NCBI RefSeq assembly: GCF_024662015.1
Contig: NZ_CP102480.1
Coordinates: 3,714,501 to 3,778,500, forward strand
DNA: 64,000 nucleotides
Source of the DNA: Nisaea acidiphila
GTDB taxonomy: Bacteria; Pseudomonadota; Alphaproteobacteria; Thalassobaculales; Thalassobaculaceae
Direction of reading: 5' to 3'
Made by a program: the position numbers and the translations under genes. Positions 53,794 to 63,148 of the stretch are shown in pieces. The notes beneath the pieces were generated by a model. The model had not been told where the DNA came from. It was given only the letters and a program-made list of their open reading frames with translations, and made no database searches. Position 1 is the first letter of the stretch. Every line of letters begins with the position of its first letter.

Positions 53794-54911
53794 CTGAGGC
53801 CGGCGCGCATCAGGCCGCGTTTGGCGCCTTGAATGCGACCAAGTGCCATCAGTCCGGCCTGTCGGAGAAACTTTTGCGCCGGAGCGGGGCGGGTCGCGAC
53901 CCCTGCGAGGGCGCCGATCGCCGAAAGCCTGCCTGCGACATCCGGCTGCCGTTGCGGTGCGTAGCGGGCGAGCACGCCGGGCGCGCCGACGTCGTCACCC
54001 TTGTCCCGCGCATCGCTGAGAAGCCGCGTCAGGGTCATGATGTCGCGTACCGACATGTTCCAGCCCTGTGCGGCGATCGGCGGCGCGATATGCGCGCTCT
54101 CGCCGATCGCGACGACACGGTTCTGTGCCGGGCGCGGGGCGAAGCCGAGGGAAAGCGGGAAGACCGCCTTGGCGCCGCTAAATCTGATCGCACCGAACGC
54201 CGGCTGCCGTCGCGATAGCTTGCGCGCAATGACGTCGTCCTCGTGCGCAGCGAGGGCGGCAATGTCTTCCGGTGCAGCAATGGTGATGAGCGACGCGTCG
54301 TACTCCGCGACCGGGATCAGGGTCAGCGTGCCGGTATCGTCATACCGCTCGATGCAGAGGCGATGATGCGGCTGTTCCAGGTTTACGGGAACGCAGAGCG
54401 CACTCCGCCCGAGGGAACGTTTGCGCAATGTGATCCCGGCCGCCTCCCGCGCAATCGACTGAAATCCGTCGGCCGCGATCACCAGCCGTACCTCGAGGGA
54501 GGTTCCGTCCGCACATTCGACATGTACCCGGTCGTCGCCCGGAACGACCCGGGTCGCGGCGGCGGAATGCGTATTAACCTCCGGCATCACGGCTAGAAGA
54601 TCTTTGATGAACAAATTTTGCGCGAGAAACTCCTCGCGGGCATCCGCTGCGGTGAAGAGTTCGCTCACAAGTCCGAAGGGGCCTGTCGTCTCGATCCTCA
54701 GATCAAGCAGCGGCGTCGCCTTTTGCCGGACATCGACCCCCAGGGAGTCGAGGGATTCCACGCTTGAAGGCATAAGGGCCGTGGTGCGCGGGTCGTCCGT
54801 GCGATCCGCCGGTGGGCCGACCATGAGCGCGTCGAATCCGGACGCGGACAGGGCGTGGGTCGCGAGCTGCGCGGTGGGCCCATTGCCGATAACTGCGATA
54901 TCAGGCTGCAT
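53790..54911 (-). CDS. UbiH/UbiF/Coq6-family FAD-dependent hydroxylase
   Basis: Flavoprotein monooxygenase of 373 residues related to the ubiquinone-ring hydroxylases. The FAD loop is IAVIGNGPTAQLATHALSAS. The second FAD motif reads VVAIGESAHIAPPIAAQGWN followed by MSVRDIMTL, matching the GD(A)AH...GQG-N pattern of the family with Glu for Asp. It could act on the ubiquinone ring or another aromatic. ATG 54911 follows AAAGGA. It forms a two-gene operon with the exported protein. Confidence 0.92.
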   Translation of the reverse strand: MQPDIAVIGNGPTAQLATHALSASGFDALMVGPPADRTDDPRTTALMPSSVESLDSLGVDVRQKATPLLDLRIETTGPFGLVSELFTAADAREEFLAQNLFIKDLLAVMPEVNTHSAAATRVVPGDDRVHVECADGTSLEVRLVIAADGFQSIAREAAGITLRKRSLGRSALCVPVNLEQPHHRLCIERYDDTGTLTLIPVAEYDASLITIAAPEDIAALAAHEDDVIARKLSRRQPAFGAIRFSGAKAVFPLSLGFAPRPAQNRVVAIGESAHIAPPIAAQGWNMSVRDIMTLTRLLSDARDKGDDVGAPGVLARYAPQRQPDVAGRLSAIGALAGVATRPAPAQKFLRQAGLMALGRIQGAKRGLMRAGLR

Positions 54912-55382
54912 GATTGATCCTTTCATTCGGATAGTAGTGTTCGGGATCGACAATGCAATTGGTATGTTCTCTCTCGATGGTCAATTTCAGATCGTAAAGG
55001 TTGATAACCAGAATTGATCGGATGGAGCTTCTCCGGTTTTGGAAATGGCCCAGATGTTAAGAGAGTCGGGTGAAGTCACAACCAATGGTATGTGTTCCAT
55101 GACTTGCCAAAAAATTCACCTATAACGTCCACGTGGAAATTGATCGTTCCGGCACAGCATGGTATGGTTAAAAACCTAGACGCCAGTTGTGCTAAAACTA
55201 CAAGAAACATCCGTGAATATTGGTGGCATAGCGGTAGAATCGGCGGCGCGTTCTTCCTGCGTAGCAAAATGCTTTTAGGTTATGAGAGTCAACTTGGGGT
55301 GATTTTTTTCATTCGTTGGGTTGATGATCATGCAATCGGCAATTTTCTGTTTAGGGAACTCTAGAGGGATCGGGGGGTGATC
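54912..55382. other. AT-rich intergenic region upstream of the XRE regulator
   Basis: About 470 bases between the divergent UbiH-like and XRE genes, clearly AT-rich. It should hold both promoters. An open frame at 55092-55364 has no ribosome site and no family features. I see no RNA gene or clear operator. Confidence 0.45.
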
Positions 55383-55922
55383 ATGAAGAACGCCGCCAGT
55401 CATCTTATGGATGAGGCACTGGACGCCGGCGAACAGGCGTCCGAAAAAGACATGGGGGAGCGGGGCAAGAGCACGGCCAATAATCCGGTCGATGTTTTTG
55501 TTGGGGCCCGACTTCGCCGTCGTCGCAAAGAGATGGGAATGACCCAGCGGATCGTCGCGCAGAAGATCGGTGTGACCTCCCAGCAATATATGAAATACGA
55601 GCGTGGCGACAATCGCATCAGCGCGTCCCGTCTGTTCGACGTGGCATCGGTGCTGAATACGCCGGTGTCGTATTTCTTCGATGAAATGGACGAGCAGACA
55701 ATCTCCCAGTCGCCGGCCCGGCTGATGGGCGGCGACGACATCGCGCCGCCGATTGCCGGTGCGCACGACGTCGAGATGGATTCTCCGCTCGCCCGACGTC
55801 AGGCGAACGAGCTGGTGCGTCTCTGGGGCGACCTGCCGGAACATGCGCGGGCGCGCATCGTCGATCTGGTCAGGACGATGTCCGAGCTGGCCGATCCGGC
55901 CCAGGAAAGAGAACATCACTGA
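55383..55922 (+). CDS. XRE-family transcriptional regulator
   Basis: Cro/CI-type DNA-binding protein of 179 residues. After a charged N-terminal tail (about 1-33) comes the helix-turn-helix domain VGARLRRRRKEMGMTQRIVA and QKIGVTSQQYMKYERGDNRI. The C-terminal third (about 130-179) has a helical segment (ANELVRLWGDLPEHARARIV) that may mediate dimerisation. The type is common in alphaproteobacteria as a general or cell-density-related regulator (for example PraR), which is only a likeness. ATG 55383 lies five bases after a G-run; a GTG two codons earlier is in frame. A terminator follows. Confidence 0.92.
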   Translation: MKNAASHLMDEALDAGEQASEKDMGERGKSTANNPVDVFVGARLRRRRKEMGMTQRIVAQKIGVTSQQYMKYERGDNRISASRLFDVASVLNTPVSYFFDEMDEQTISQSPARLMGGDDIAPPIAGAHDVEMDSPLARRQANELVRLWGDLPEHARARIVDLVRTMSELADPAQEREHH

Positions 55923-55973
55923 TCGAAGCTCGCCCGCACTCGGCGGGCGGAACCTTCCGAACTGCAGTATTCG

Positions 55974-56006
55974 AACCGCCCGAGCTGGATATCGGCTCGG
56001 GCGGTT
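55974..56006 (+). terminator. hairpin terminator after the XRE gene
   Basis: Perfect 12-pair GC-rich stem (55974-55985 with 55995-56006) with a nine-base loop. Only a short T-poor tail follows on the plus strand (CTTGC), so termination may rely partly on stem strength; it also separates the convergent allA gene. Confidence 0.7.
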
Positions 56007-56052
56007 CTTGCATTCGGGGGAAGTCCGCGCCGGAGAGGGCGTGCGCCCGGAT

Positions 56053-56544
56053 CTATTCCGCGGTGATCGTATACGGGGCCGCTAGGTGGTGCTCTTCCAG
56101 GTTATTTCCCGGACCGATCCTGTCGACGATCAGAAAGTCCGCTGGTCCTTCGAGCGGTGCGAGCACGCCGTGCCAGCAGTTGCGCTTGTACTGGATGCCT
56201 TGCGTACCGTTTGTAAGAAAAGCCTCAGGCCGTCCCGGCACGCCGTTCTCGTCCGCGGCGACGATGACGAGGAAGCGGGTGCCGTTCATCGGCACGAAAG
56301 CCTGGCTGCCGTCCGGATGACGCTCCATCATCTTCAATGTGAGAGGCAGGGAAATCGCATCGCTGCGGCCGATGCTGAGGGCGACCTCGCCTTCCGGATC
56401 CGTTTCCGGCCGCGCCCGGTCGTGATAACGGCCGCAGAGCCCCGCATTGATCATGTAGTCCGGTGCACCAGAAGCCTCCAGCACCTCGCCGTAAGGGGCG
56501 AACGCCCCCACAGTCAGGGGCTTGGCGGCGATCGTCCCGCTCAT
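56053..56544 (-). CDS. allA: ureidoglycolate lyase
   Basis: Releases urea from ureidoglycolate to give glyoxylate, the end of allantoin breakdown. The 163 residues match AllA: APYGEVLEASGAPDYMINAG, RHPDGSQAFVPMNG, and the substrate pocket KRNCWHGVLAPLEGPADFLI. The C-terminal EEHHLAAPYTITAE is typical. The ATG at 56544 overlaps the stop of the ureidoglycine aminohydrolase gene by four bases. It is the last gene of the minus-strand purine-degradation operon. Confidence 0.96.
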   Translation of the reverse strand: MSGTIAAKPLTVGAFAPYGEVLEASGAPDYMINAGLCGRYHDRARPETDPEGEVALSIGRSDAISLPLTLKMMERHPDGSQAFVPMNGTRFLVIVAADENGVPGRPEAFLTNGTQGIQYKRNCWHGVLAPLEGPADFLIVDRIGPGNNLEEHHLAAPYTITAE

Positions 56545-57389
56545 CGCCCGAAAGCTCCGACGCCGGTCAGCCGCGGATGGCGGTGCATGTCCTTGTAGAG
56601 CAGGTAGCGGAACGGCCCCGGCCCGGCGGCATAGCAGGACTGAGGGCAGAAGGCGCGCAGCCACATATAGTCGCCCGCCTCGACCTCGACCCAGTCCCGG
56701 TTCAGCTTGTAGACGCCCTTGCCCTCGAGCACGTAGAGCCCGTGCTCCATGACATGGGTCTCCTCGAAGGGAATGGTCCCGCCGGGCAGGAAGGTTACGA
56801 CGGTGATATGCATGTCGTGCCTGAGATCAGACGGCTCGACGAAGCGCGTGGTCGCCCAGCGGCCCTCGGTGTCCGGCATCGCGGCGGGCGCGATGTCCTG
56901 ATCGCGGGCGAAGACTGGGTCGGGCGCCTCGATCCCCTCGACCTTCTCGTACATCTTGCGGATCCAGTGGAACTGCGCGGGCTCGGCGCCGTCGTTCTTC
57001 AGAGTCCACCCGCTCGACGGCGGTAGATAGGCGAAACCGCCCGGCTCCAGCACCTTCTCCATGCCGCCGACCGTCACGGTGACGGCGCCGGAGACGACGA
57101 AGAGCGCGCCCTCGGCGCCCGCTTCCGGTTCCGGCTTCGTCGAGCCACCGCCGGGGGAGACCTCCATCACGTAGTGGGAGAAGGTCTCGGCGAAACCGGA
57201 CAGCGGCCTAGCGATGATCCAGCCGCGGGTCTTCTCCCAAAAGGGAAAGAGGCTGGCGACGATGTCGGTCATCACGCCTTTCGGGATCACCGCATAGGCC
57301 TCCGTGAAGACGGCGCGGCCGGTCATCAGTTCGGTCTGCCCCGGCAGCCCGCCCGGGATCGCGTGGTAGGAACGGTTGTCGCTGCTCAT
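56541..57389 (-). CDS. (S)-ureidoglycine aminohydrolase
   Basis: Bicupin enzyme of 282 residues converting (S)-ureidoglycine to (S)-ureidoglycolate with release of ammonia. The C-terminal cupin has the manganese site: FEETHVMEHGLYVLEGKG holds the Glu and two His, and FCPQ the Gln. The N-terminal cupin shows HYVMEVSPGGGSTKPEPEAG. Length is standard for UGlyAH (AllE/YlbA). It is coupled by four-base overlaps to the puuE-uraD gene upstream and allA downstream. The enzyme making its substrate, allantoate amidohydrolase, is not in the window. Confidence 0.95.
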   Translation of the reverse strand: MSSDNRSYHAIPGGLPGQTELMTGRAVFTEAYAVIPKGVMTDIVASLFPFWEKTRGWIIARPLSGFAETFSHYVMEVSPGGGSTKPEPEAGAEGALFVVSGAVTVTVGGMEKVLEPGGFAYLPPSSGWTLKNDGAEPAQFHWIRKMYEKVEGIEAPDPVFARDQDIAPAAMPDTEGRWATTRFVEPSDLRHDMHITVVTFLPGGTIPFEETHVMEHGLYVLEGKGVYKLNRDWVEVEAGDYMWLRAFCPQSCYAAGPGPFRYLLYKDMHRHPRLTGVGAFGR

Positions 57390-58804
57390 GGCAGGAGGTC
57401 CTTCAGTCGGAGTTCGGTGATGCGCTCGACCTGGCGGCAGGCCTCGGCCATTTCTGTTTCGCGGTCATGCCCGATCCGCTTTTTGAAAGCTTCGAGGATG
57501 CTGGCCTTCGTGTTGTCGCGCACGGCGATGATGAAAGGGAAGCCGTGCTTCTCGACATAGCGCCGGTTCAGGTCCTCGAAGGTGGTGCGCTCGTCGTCGG
57601 TCAGTGCGTCGAGCCCGGCGCTCGCCTGCTCGGCGGTGGACTCGGCAGTCAGCCGTTTCGCCTGCGCCAGCTTGCCCGCGAGGTCCGGATGCGCGTTCAG
57701 CACGGCCAGCCGCTGCTCCGGGCTAGCGGAACGGAAGATCCGGGTGAGGGCGGAATGCAGCCCGGTCGCCGTGTCATGCGCGGGGCCGCGTTCGAGATCG
57801 AAGGCCGCCTCGGCGATCCAGGGTGAATTCTCGTAGATGCCGCCGAAGCGGGTGACGAAGGTCGCCTTGTCCATCTGGCTCGGCCGCTCGAACCGCCGTT
57901 GCGGGTGGGTCTTTGCCCAGTGCTCGGCGATCTCGATCCGGCGCGCGAACCAGACCTTGTCCTTGCTCTTCGCGTAATCGAGGAAGCGTTTCAGTCCGGC
58001 GGCCCGGCCCGGGCGTCCGGCGAGGCGGCAGTGCAAGCCGACCGACATCATCGCCGGGCGCCCTTCCTTGCCCTCCTCGTAGAGCGCGTCGAAGCTGTCC
58101 TTAAGGTACTGGAAGAAATGGTCTCCCGTATTGAAACCCTGCGGTGTCGCGAAACGCATGTCGTTGGCGTCTAGCGTGTAGGGGATGATCAGCTGGTCGT
58201 GTTCGCCCGCTTCCATCCAGTAGGGCAGGTCGTCGGCATAGCTGTCGGAGATGTAGTCGAAGTCCCCGCGGGCTGCGACCAGCGCGACCGTATTCATCGA
58301 GCAGCGTCCGGTATACCAGCCGCGCGGCGCTTCGCCGGTGACTTCGGTATGGAGCCGGATCGCTTCGACGATCTGTGCCAGCTCCTCGGCCTCCGTCATG
58401 TCCTTGTGCTCGATCCATTTGAGGCCGTGCGAGGCGATCTCCCAGCCGGCTTCCTGGATCGCCTTTACCTGCGAGGGGCTGCGGGCGAGCGCGGTGGCGA
58501 CGCCGTAGACGGTCAGCGGAACCCCGGCCTCGGTGAACATCCGGTGCAGGCGCCAGAAACCGGCGCGGGCGCCGTATTCGTAGATCGATTCCATGTTCCA
58601 GTGGCGCTGGCCCGGCCAGGCGGCCGCGCCAACGATTTCGGAAAGGAAGGCCTCGGAGGCCTCGTCCCCGTGCAGCAGGTTGTTCTCCCCGCCTTCCTCG
58701 TAGTTCAGAACGAACTGGACCGCGACCCGGGCACCGCCCGGCCAGTCCGCATCGGGCGCGTTCGGGCCGTAGCCTTCGAGGTCGCGCGGATAGTCCCCCA
58801 TCAT
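57386..58804 (-). CDS. bifunctional PuuE-type allantoinase / OHCU decarboxylase
   Basis: Fusion of 472 residues. Residues 1-~300 are the PuuE polysaccharide-deacetylase-like allantoinase, with RHWNMESIYEYGARAGFWRL and GWEIASHGLKWIEHKDMT. Residues ~310-472 are the OHCU decarboxylase (UraD) domain, with FGGIYENSPWIAE, NAHPDLAGKLAQ and the C-terminal EKHGFPFIIAVRDN. In characterised OHCU decarboxylases the equivalent of Asn326 is the catalytic His (EHSPW), so the decarboxylase half may be weak or inactive. It heads the minus-strand operon and is divergent from uraH. Confidence 0.94.
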   Translation of the reverse strand: MMGDYPRDLEGYGPNAPDADWPGGARVAVQFVLNYEEGGENNLLHGDEASEAFLSEIVGAAAWPGQRHWNMESIYEYGARAGFWRLHRMFTEAGVPLTVYGVATALARSPSQVKAIQEAGWEIASHGLKWIEHKDMTEAEELAQIVEAIRLHTEVTGEAPRGWYTGRCSMNTVALVAARGDFDYISDSYADDLPYWMEAGEHDQLIIPYTLDANDMRFATPQGFNTGDHFFQYLKDSFDALYEEGKEGRPAMMSVGLHCRLAGRPGRAAGLKRFLDYAKSKDKVWFARRIEIAEHWAKTHPQRRFERPSQMDKATFVTRFGGIYENSPWIAEAAFDLERGPAHDTATGLHSALTRIFRSASPEQRLAVLNAHPDLAGKLAQAKRLTAESTAEQASAGLDALTDDERTTFEDLNRRYVEKHGFPFIIAVRDNTKASILEAFKKRIGHDRETEMAEACRQVERITELRLKDLLP

Positions 58805-58988
58805 CCCACCTCATCGTCGGTACCGGCGCCATTGTTCCGGAGAACGCGCGCACGGACATTCAACAAAATTTTGAAAGACTCTTATGACATGGCGCCTTTC
58901 ATATACAATTCCTTGAGAATCTAATTCGGTCAAAGAGCAGCCGGGAAAACCGGCGCGCATATGCCGAGCGAACAGGGGCAGAGAGATT
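58805..58988. promoter_or_regulatory. divergent promoter region of the purine-degradation locus
   Basis: 184 bases between puuE-uraD and uraH. The middle (58865-58925) is AT-rich and holds a short inverted repeat, TATGA-N11-TCATA, a candidate regulator site within reach of both promoters. No known purine-regulator box can be assigned with certainty. Confidence 0.45.
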
Positions 58989-59348
58989 ATGGCGTCGGGA
59001 CGTCTGACAACGCATGTGCTGGATCAGGCCGCCGGGACACCCGCGGCGGGGCTGAAGATCGCGCTCTACCGCCTCGACGGCGAGGAGCGGGAGCTGGTGT
59101 CATCGACCGTCACCAACGACGATGGCCGTACCGACGCGCCGATGGCGAGCGGCGACAGTTTTATCGCCGGCAGTTACGAACTAGTTTTCGAGGCTGGCGA
59201 CTATCTGCGCAGGGCAGGACACGTCTCCGGCGATATTCTCTTCCTCGACCGCATTCCGCTCCGCTTCGGCATTGCCGATGCATCGCAGCATTTCCACGTG
59301 CCGCTTTTGCTCTCGCCCTATGGCTATGCGACCTACCGGGGAAGTTGA
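58989..59348 (+). CDS. uraH: 5-hydroxyisourate hydrolase
   Basis: Transthyretin-related enzyme of 119 residues that hydrolyses 5-hydroxyisourate to OHCU. Active-site segments are [16 protein letters not shown] near the start (with His and Arg sites further on), FFEAGDY-like [30 protein letters not shown], and the C-terminal [11 protein letters not shown] whose YRGS end is the family signature. It starts the plus-strand operon with xdhABC, three bases before xdhA. Its substrate comes from urate oxidase, whose gene is not seen here. Confidence 0.97.
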   Translation: MASGRLTTHVLDQAAGTPAAGLKIALYRLDGEERELVSSTVTNDDGRTDAPMASGDSFIAGSYELVFEAGDYLRRAGHVSGDILFLDRIPLRFGIADASQHFHVPLLLSPYGYATYRGS

Positions 59349-59351
59349 ACC

Positions 59352-60809
59352 ATGTCGGCGCGCGGTGAGATCCGGTTCCTGCTGAACGACCGCGAGGTCC
59401 GGCTCTCTTCCGTCGGCGCGGGCGACACGCTGCTCGACCATCTCCGCCTCGACCAGCGCCTGCGCGGCACCAAGGAAGGCTGCGCCGAGGGCGATTGCGG
59501 AGCCTGCACCGTGCTGGTCGGGCGGCGCACACCGGATGGGCTGAAATACGAGACGGTGAATGCTTGCATCCGCCCGCTGGCCTCGGCCGATCTCTGCCAT
59601 GTCGTGACGGTGGAATATCTCCGCGACCCCGAGGGCGGTTTGCACGCCGTGCAGCAGGCCATGGTGGAGCATCACGGCAGCCAGTGCGGCTTCTGCACAC
59701 CTGGCATCGTCATGTCGCTCTATGCGCTTTGGATGGAGGGCGGCTGCGGCTCGGTTGAGGCGGTGGAGACGGCGCTACAGGGCAATCTCTGCCGCTGCAC
59801 CGGCTATGCGCCGATCATCCGTGCCGCACTGGACGCGGCCGGACGAGGCTCTATGGCAGACGATCCACTGATGGCGGAACGCGATGCGGTCATGGCGAAG
59901 CTGGGGGAACTGGGCGACGGCGCGCGAGTTGTGGTCTCGCGCGGCGGCAGTACCGCGATCCTGCCTGCGGACGGGGACGATCTCGCGCGCGTGCTGCTGG
60001 AGGTGGGCAACGCGACAATCGTCGCCGGCTCGACCGATGTCGGGCTCTGGGTCACCAAGCACATGAAAGATATCTCGCCGGCGGTCTTCGTCGGCCATCT
60101 CGATGACCTGAAGCGGATCGGCGTGACCGAGGACGCGCTCTTCCTCGGAGCAGGCGTGACCTACAGCGAAAGCGCCTCGGTGATCGCGGAGCACTTCCCG
60201 CATCTCGCCGATTTTTGGGACCGGATCGGCGGCTGGCAGGTGCGCAATATGGGGACCATCGGCGGCAATATAGCCAACGGCTCACCCATCGGCGACACGC
60301 CGCCGGTCCTGATCGCGCTCGGCGCCGAAGTGATGCTGCGGCGGGGCAGCAAGCGCCGGACGATCCCGCTGGAAGCATTCTTCATCGATTACGGCAAGCA
60401 GGACCGGGCGCCGGACGAGTTCGTCGAGAGCGTGCGTATCCCTCTTCCGGCGCCGGAGACGCTGAACGCGGCCTACAAGATCTCCAAGCGGCGGGACGAG
60501 GATATCTCGGCCGTCTGCGGCGCCTTCCAGCTGACGCAAGACGGGGGCACGGTCGCCGCCGCGCGGCTCGCTTTTGGCGGCATGGCGGCAACGCCGAGGA
60601 GGGCGGCGAAGGCGGAGGCGGCGCTCATCGGCCAGCCCTGGAGTGAGGCGAGCGTCCGGGCCGCCATGGCGGCGATGGCCGAGGACTTCACACCGCTCTC
60701 AGACTGGCGGGCGTCGGCAGAGTACCGCTCGAAGGTCGCTGCCAATCTGTTGCTGCGCTTCTTCCTTGAAACATCCGGCGGGGAAGCCCCCGCGAGGCTG
60801 AGCGCGTGA
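59352..60809 (+). CDS. xdhA: xanthine dehydrogenase small subunit (2Fe-2S and FAD)
   Basis: Electron-transfer subunit of 485 residues. It carries two 2Fe-2S clusters: KEGCAEGDCGACTVLVG in the ferredoxin domain, then QCGFCTPGIVMSLYAL and LCRCTGYAPII in the helical domain. The FAD domain (about 190-350) has IVAGSTDVGLWVTKHMKDIS and MGTIGGNIANGSPIGDTPP. The C-terminal part is the CODH FAD C-domain. Together with XdhB it oxidises hypoxanthine and xanthine to urate. Its stop overlaps the xdhB start (TGATG). Confidence 0.97.
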   Translation: MSARGEIRFLLNDREVRLSSVGAGDTLLDHLRLDQRLRGTKEGCAEGDCGACTVLVGRRTPDGLKYETVNACIRPLASADLCHVVTVEYLRDPEGGLHAVQQAMVEHHGSQCGFCTPGIVMSLYALWMEGGCGSVEAVETALQGNLCRCTGYAPIIRAALDAAGRGSMADDPLMAERDAVMAKLGELGDGARVVVSRGGSTAILPADGDDLARVLLEVGNATIVAGSTDVGLWVTKHMKDISPAVFVGHLDDLKRIGVTEDALFLGAGVTYSESASVIAEHFPHLADFWDRIGGWQVRNMGTIGGNIANGSPIGDTPPVLIALGAEVMLRRGSKRRTIPLEAFFIDYGKQDRAPDEFVESVRIPLPAPETLNAAYKISKRRDEDISAVCGAFQLTQDGGTVAAARLAFGGMAATPRRAAKAEAALIGQPWSEASVRAAMAAMAEDFTPLSDWRASAEYRSKVAANLLLRFFLETSGGEAPARLSA

Positions 60810-63148
60810 TGGACGGCGACCGGAATAGCGCGGTCCGCGGCGGCGTGCAAAGCGCCGAGCGCCATGACTCTGCTCATAAGCACGTACGCGGCACGGCAGA
60901 CTATATCGACGACATGGCGGAGCCTGCGGGCACGCTTCACGCCTATCTCGGGCTTTCGGAAACGGCCCATGCCGAGATCGTCTCGATGGACCTTTCCGCC
61001 GTCCGCGCGGCGCCGGGTGTCGCGCTGGTCCTCACTGCCGACGACATTCCGGGTGAGAACGATGTCAGTCCGGTCCATGCCTATGACGATCCGGTCTTCG
61101 CCGAAGACAAGGTCATGTTCCGGGGGCAGCCGATGTTCGCGGTGATCGCGGAGACGCGGGACGCGGCCCGCAGGGCGGCGGCGCTGGCCAAGATCGAGTA
61201 TCGCGCGCTCCCGGCCCTGGTCACCATCGACGAAGCGCTGGAGGCGGGCGGCGATCTCGTGACCCCGCCGCTGAAGCTCGAACGCGGAGACGTTGAAAGC
61301 GCGTTGAAATCGGCACCGCGCCGGCTCAGGGGCGAGATGGAGATCGGTGGGCAGGATCATTTCTATCTCGAGGGCCATATCGCGCTCGCCATCCCGGGCG
61401 AGGACGAGACCGTCACGATCCATTCCTCGACCCAGCATCCGAGCGAGGGCCAGGTTCTGGTCTCGCAGGTCCTCGGCGTCCCGGCGAACGCGGTTTCGGT
61501 CGTGGTCCGGCGCATGGGTGGCGGTTTCGGCGGAAAGGAGAGCCAGCCGGCATTGTTCGCCGCCGTCGCGTCGCTCGCCGCCAAGAAGCTGAACCGCGCG
61601 GTGAAGCTCCGCCCGGACCGTGACGACGACATGATCGCGACCGGTAAGAGACACGATTTTAAAGTCTCCTACGATGTCGGCTATGACGAGGAGGGACGGA
61701 TCCTCGCCGTCGACGGCACTTTCGCCGCGCGCTGCGGCTTTTCGGCGGATCTCTCCGGGCCGGTGACGGACCGCGCGCTCTTCCATGCCGACAATGCCTA
61801 CTACTATCCGGCCGTGCGCCTCCGTTCGCAGCCGCTTCGCACCAACACGGTCTCCAACACCGCCTTCCGCGGCTTCGGCGGTCCGCAGGGCGTGGTCGGA
61901 GCGGAGCGGATCGTCGAGGAGATTGCTTACGCCCTCGGCAAGGACCCACTGGAGATCCGCAAGGCGAATTTCTACGGCAGCGAGCCGGACCGGGATGTCA
62001 CGCCCTATCACCAGCAGGTCACCGACAGCATCCTCGACCGGCTGGTTTCAGAGCTGGAGGAGAGTTCGGACTATCGGGCGCGGCGGAAAGCGATCCTCTA
62101 CTTCAATGCGAAGGGCGGCATCCTCCGCAAGGGCATCGCGCTGACGCCGGTGAAGTTCGGCATCTCCTTCACCGCGACCTGGTACAATCAGGCGGGCGCG
62201 CTGGTGCATGTCTACAAGGACGGCTCGATCCACCTGAACCACGGCGGCACCGAGATGGGGCAGGGGCTCTTCACCAAGGTGGCGCAGGTCGTGGCCGACT
62301 GTTTCCAGGTCGATCTCGACCGCATCCGGGTGAGCGCGACGACGACAGAGAAGGTGCCGAACACCTCGGCGACGGCGGCCTCCTCGGGCTCGGACCTGAA
62401 CGGCATGGCCGCCCAGGACGCGGCGGAACAGATTAAGCAGAGGCTCCGGTCTTTCGCGGCGGAGAAATGGGGCGTGCCGGAAGAGGCGGTCCGCTTCGAG
62501 GCCGGGCAGGTCCTTGTCGGCAGCGAGGCTCTGAGCTTCGAGACCTTCATCGCCGCCGCCTACATGGCGCGGGTGCATCTTTCGGCCGCAGGCTTCTACA
62601 AGACGCCGGAGATCCATTGGGACCGGGAAGCAGGCAAAGGACGCCCCTTCTACTATTTCGCCTATGGGGCGGCTGTCTCCGAAGTCTCCATCGACACGCT
62701 GACCGGCGAATATCGCATCGAGCGCGCCGACATCCTGCACGATGTCGGCAAGTCGCTCAATCCGGCGATCGACAAGGGGCAGGTCGAGGGCGGTTTCATC
62801 CAGGGTGTCGGCTGGTTGACCACGGAGGAGCTGTGGTGGGACGGGGAGGGACGTCTGCGCACGCACGCGCCCTCGACCTACAAGATCCCGCTCGCTTCCG
62901 ACGTGCCGCGGATCTTCAACGTCGCGCTCGCCGAATGGTCGGAGAACAGGGAACGGACCATCCGCCGCTCCAAGGCGGTGGGCGAGCCGCCGCTGATGCT
63001 CGGCATTTCCGTGCTCGAAGCGCTCTCCATGGCGGTGGCGAGCGTCGCGGATTACCGGGAGTGCCCGCGCCTCGACACGCCCGCGACGCCGGAACGCATC
63101 CTGCTCGCAGTCGAACGGTTTAGGGCGGCTGAGGGAGCGGCGGCATGA
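60809..63148 (+). CDS. xdhB: xanthine dehydrogenase large subunit (molybdenum cofactor)
   Basis: Catalytic subunit of 779 residues. The molybdenum-site loop is TAFRGFGGPQGVVGAERIVE (about 350-369), the true xanthine dehydrogenase form, unlike the AYRGAG form in the two orphan subunits elsewhere in the window. A glycine-rich MGGGFGGKESQ contacts the cofactor, and the catalytic Glu lies in AVGEPPLMLGISVLEAL. The ATG at 60809 overlaps the xdhA stop; a GTG one codon earlier is also possible. xdhC follows with a four-base overlap. Confidence 0.97.
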   Translation: MDGDRNSAVRGGVQSAERHDSAHKHVRGTADYIDDMAEPAGTLHAYLGLSETAHAEIVSMDLSAVRAAPGVALVLTADDIPGENDVSPVHAYDDPVFAEDKVMFRGQPMFAVIAETRDAARRAAALAKIEYRALPALVTIDEALEAGGDLVTPPLKLERGDVESALKSAPRRLRGEMEIGGQDHFYLEGHIALAIPGEDETVTIHSSTQHPSEGQVLVSQVLGVPANAVSVVVRRMGGGFGGKESQPALFAAVASLAAKKLNRAVKLRPDRDDDMIATGKRHDFKVSYDVGYDEEGRILAVDGTFAARCGFSADLSGPVTDRALFHADNAYYYPAVRLRSQPLRTNTVSNTAFRGFGGPQGVVGAERIVEEIAYALGKDPLEIRKANFYGSEPDRDVTPYHQQVTDSILDRLVSELEESSDYRARRKAILYFNAKGGILRKGIALTPVKFGISFTATWYNQAGALVHVYKDGSIHLNHGGTEMGQGLFTKVAQVVADCFQVDLDRIRVSATTTEKVPNTSATAASSGSDLNGMAAQDAAEQIKQRLRSFAAEKWGVPEEAVRFEAGQVLVGSEALSFETFIAAAYMARVHLSAAGFYKTPEIHWDREAGKGRPFYYFAYGAAVSEVSIDTLTGEYRIERADILHDVGKSLNPAIDKGQVEGGFIQGVGWLTTEELWWDGEGRLRTHAPSTYKIPLASDVPRIFNVALAEWSENRERTIRRSKAVGEPPLMLGISVLEALSMAVASVADYRECPRLDTPATPERILLAVERFRAAEGAAA

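Noticed and set aside
55092-55364. Open frame of 90 codons upstream of the XRE gene
   Set aside because: No ribosome binding site, no conserved motif, and the AT-rich spacer gives long frames by chance.
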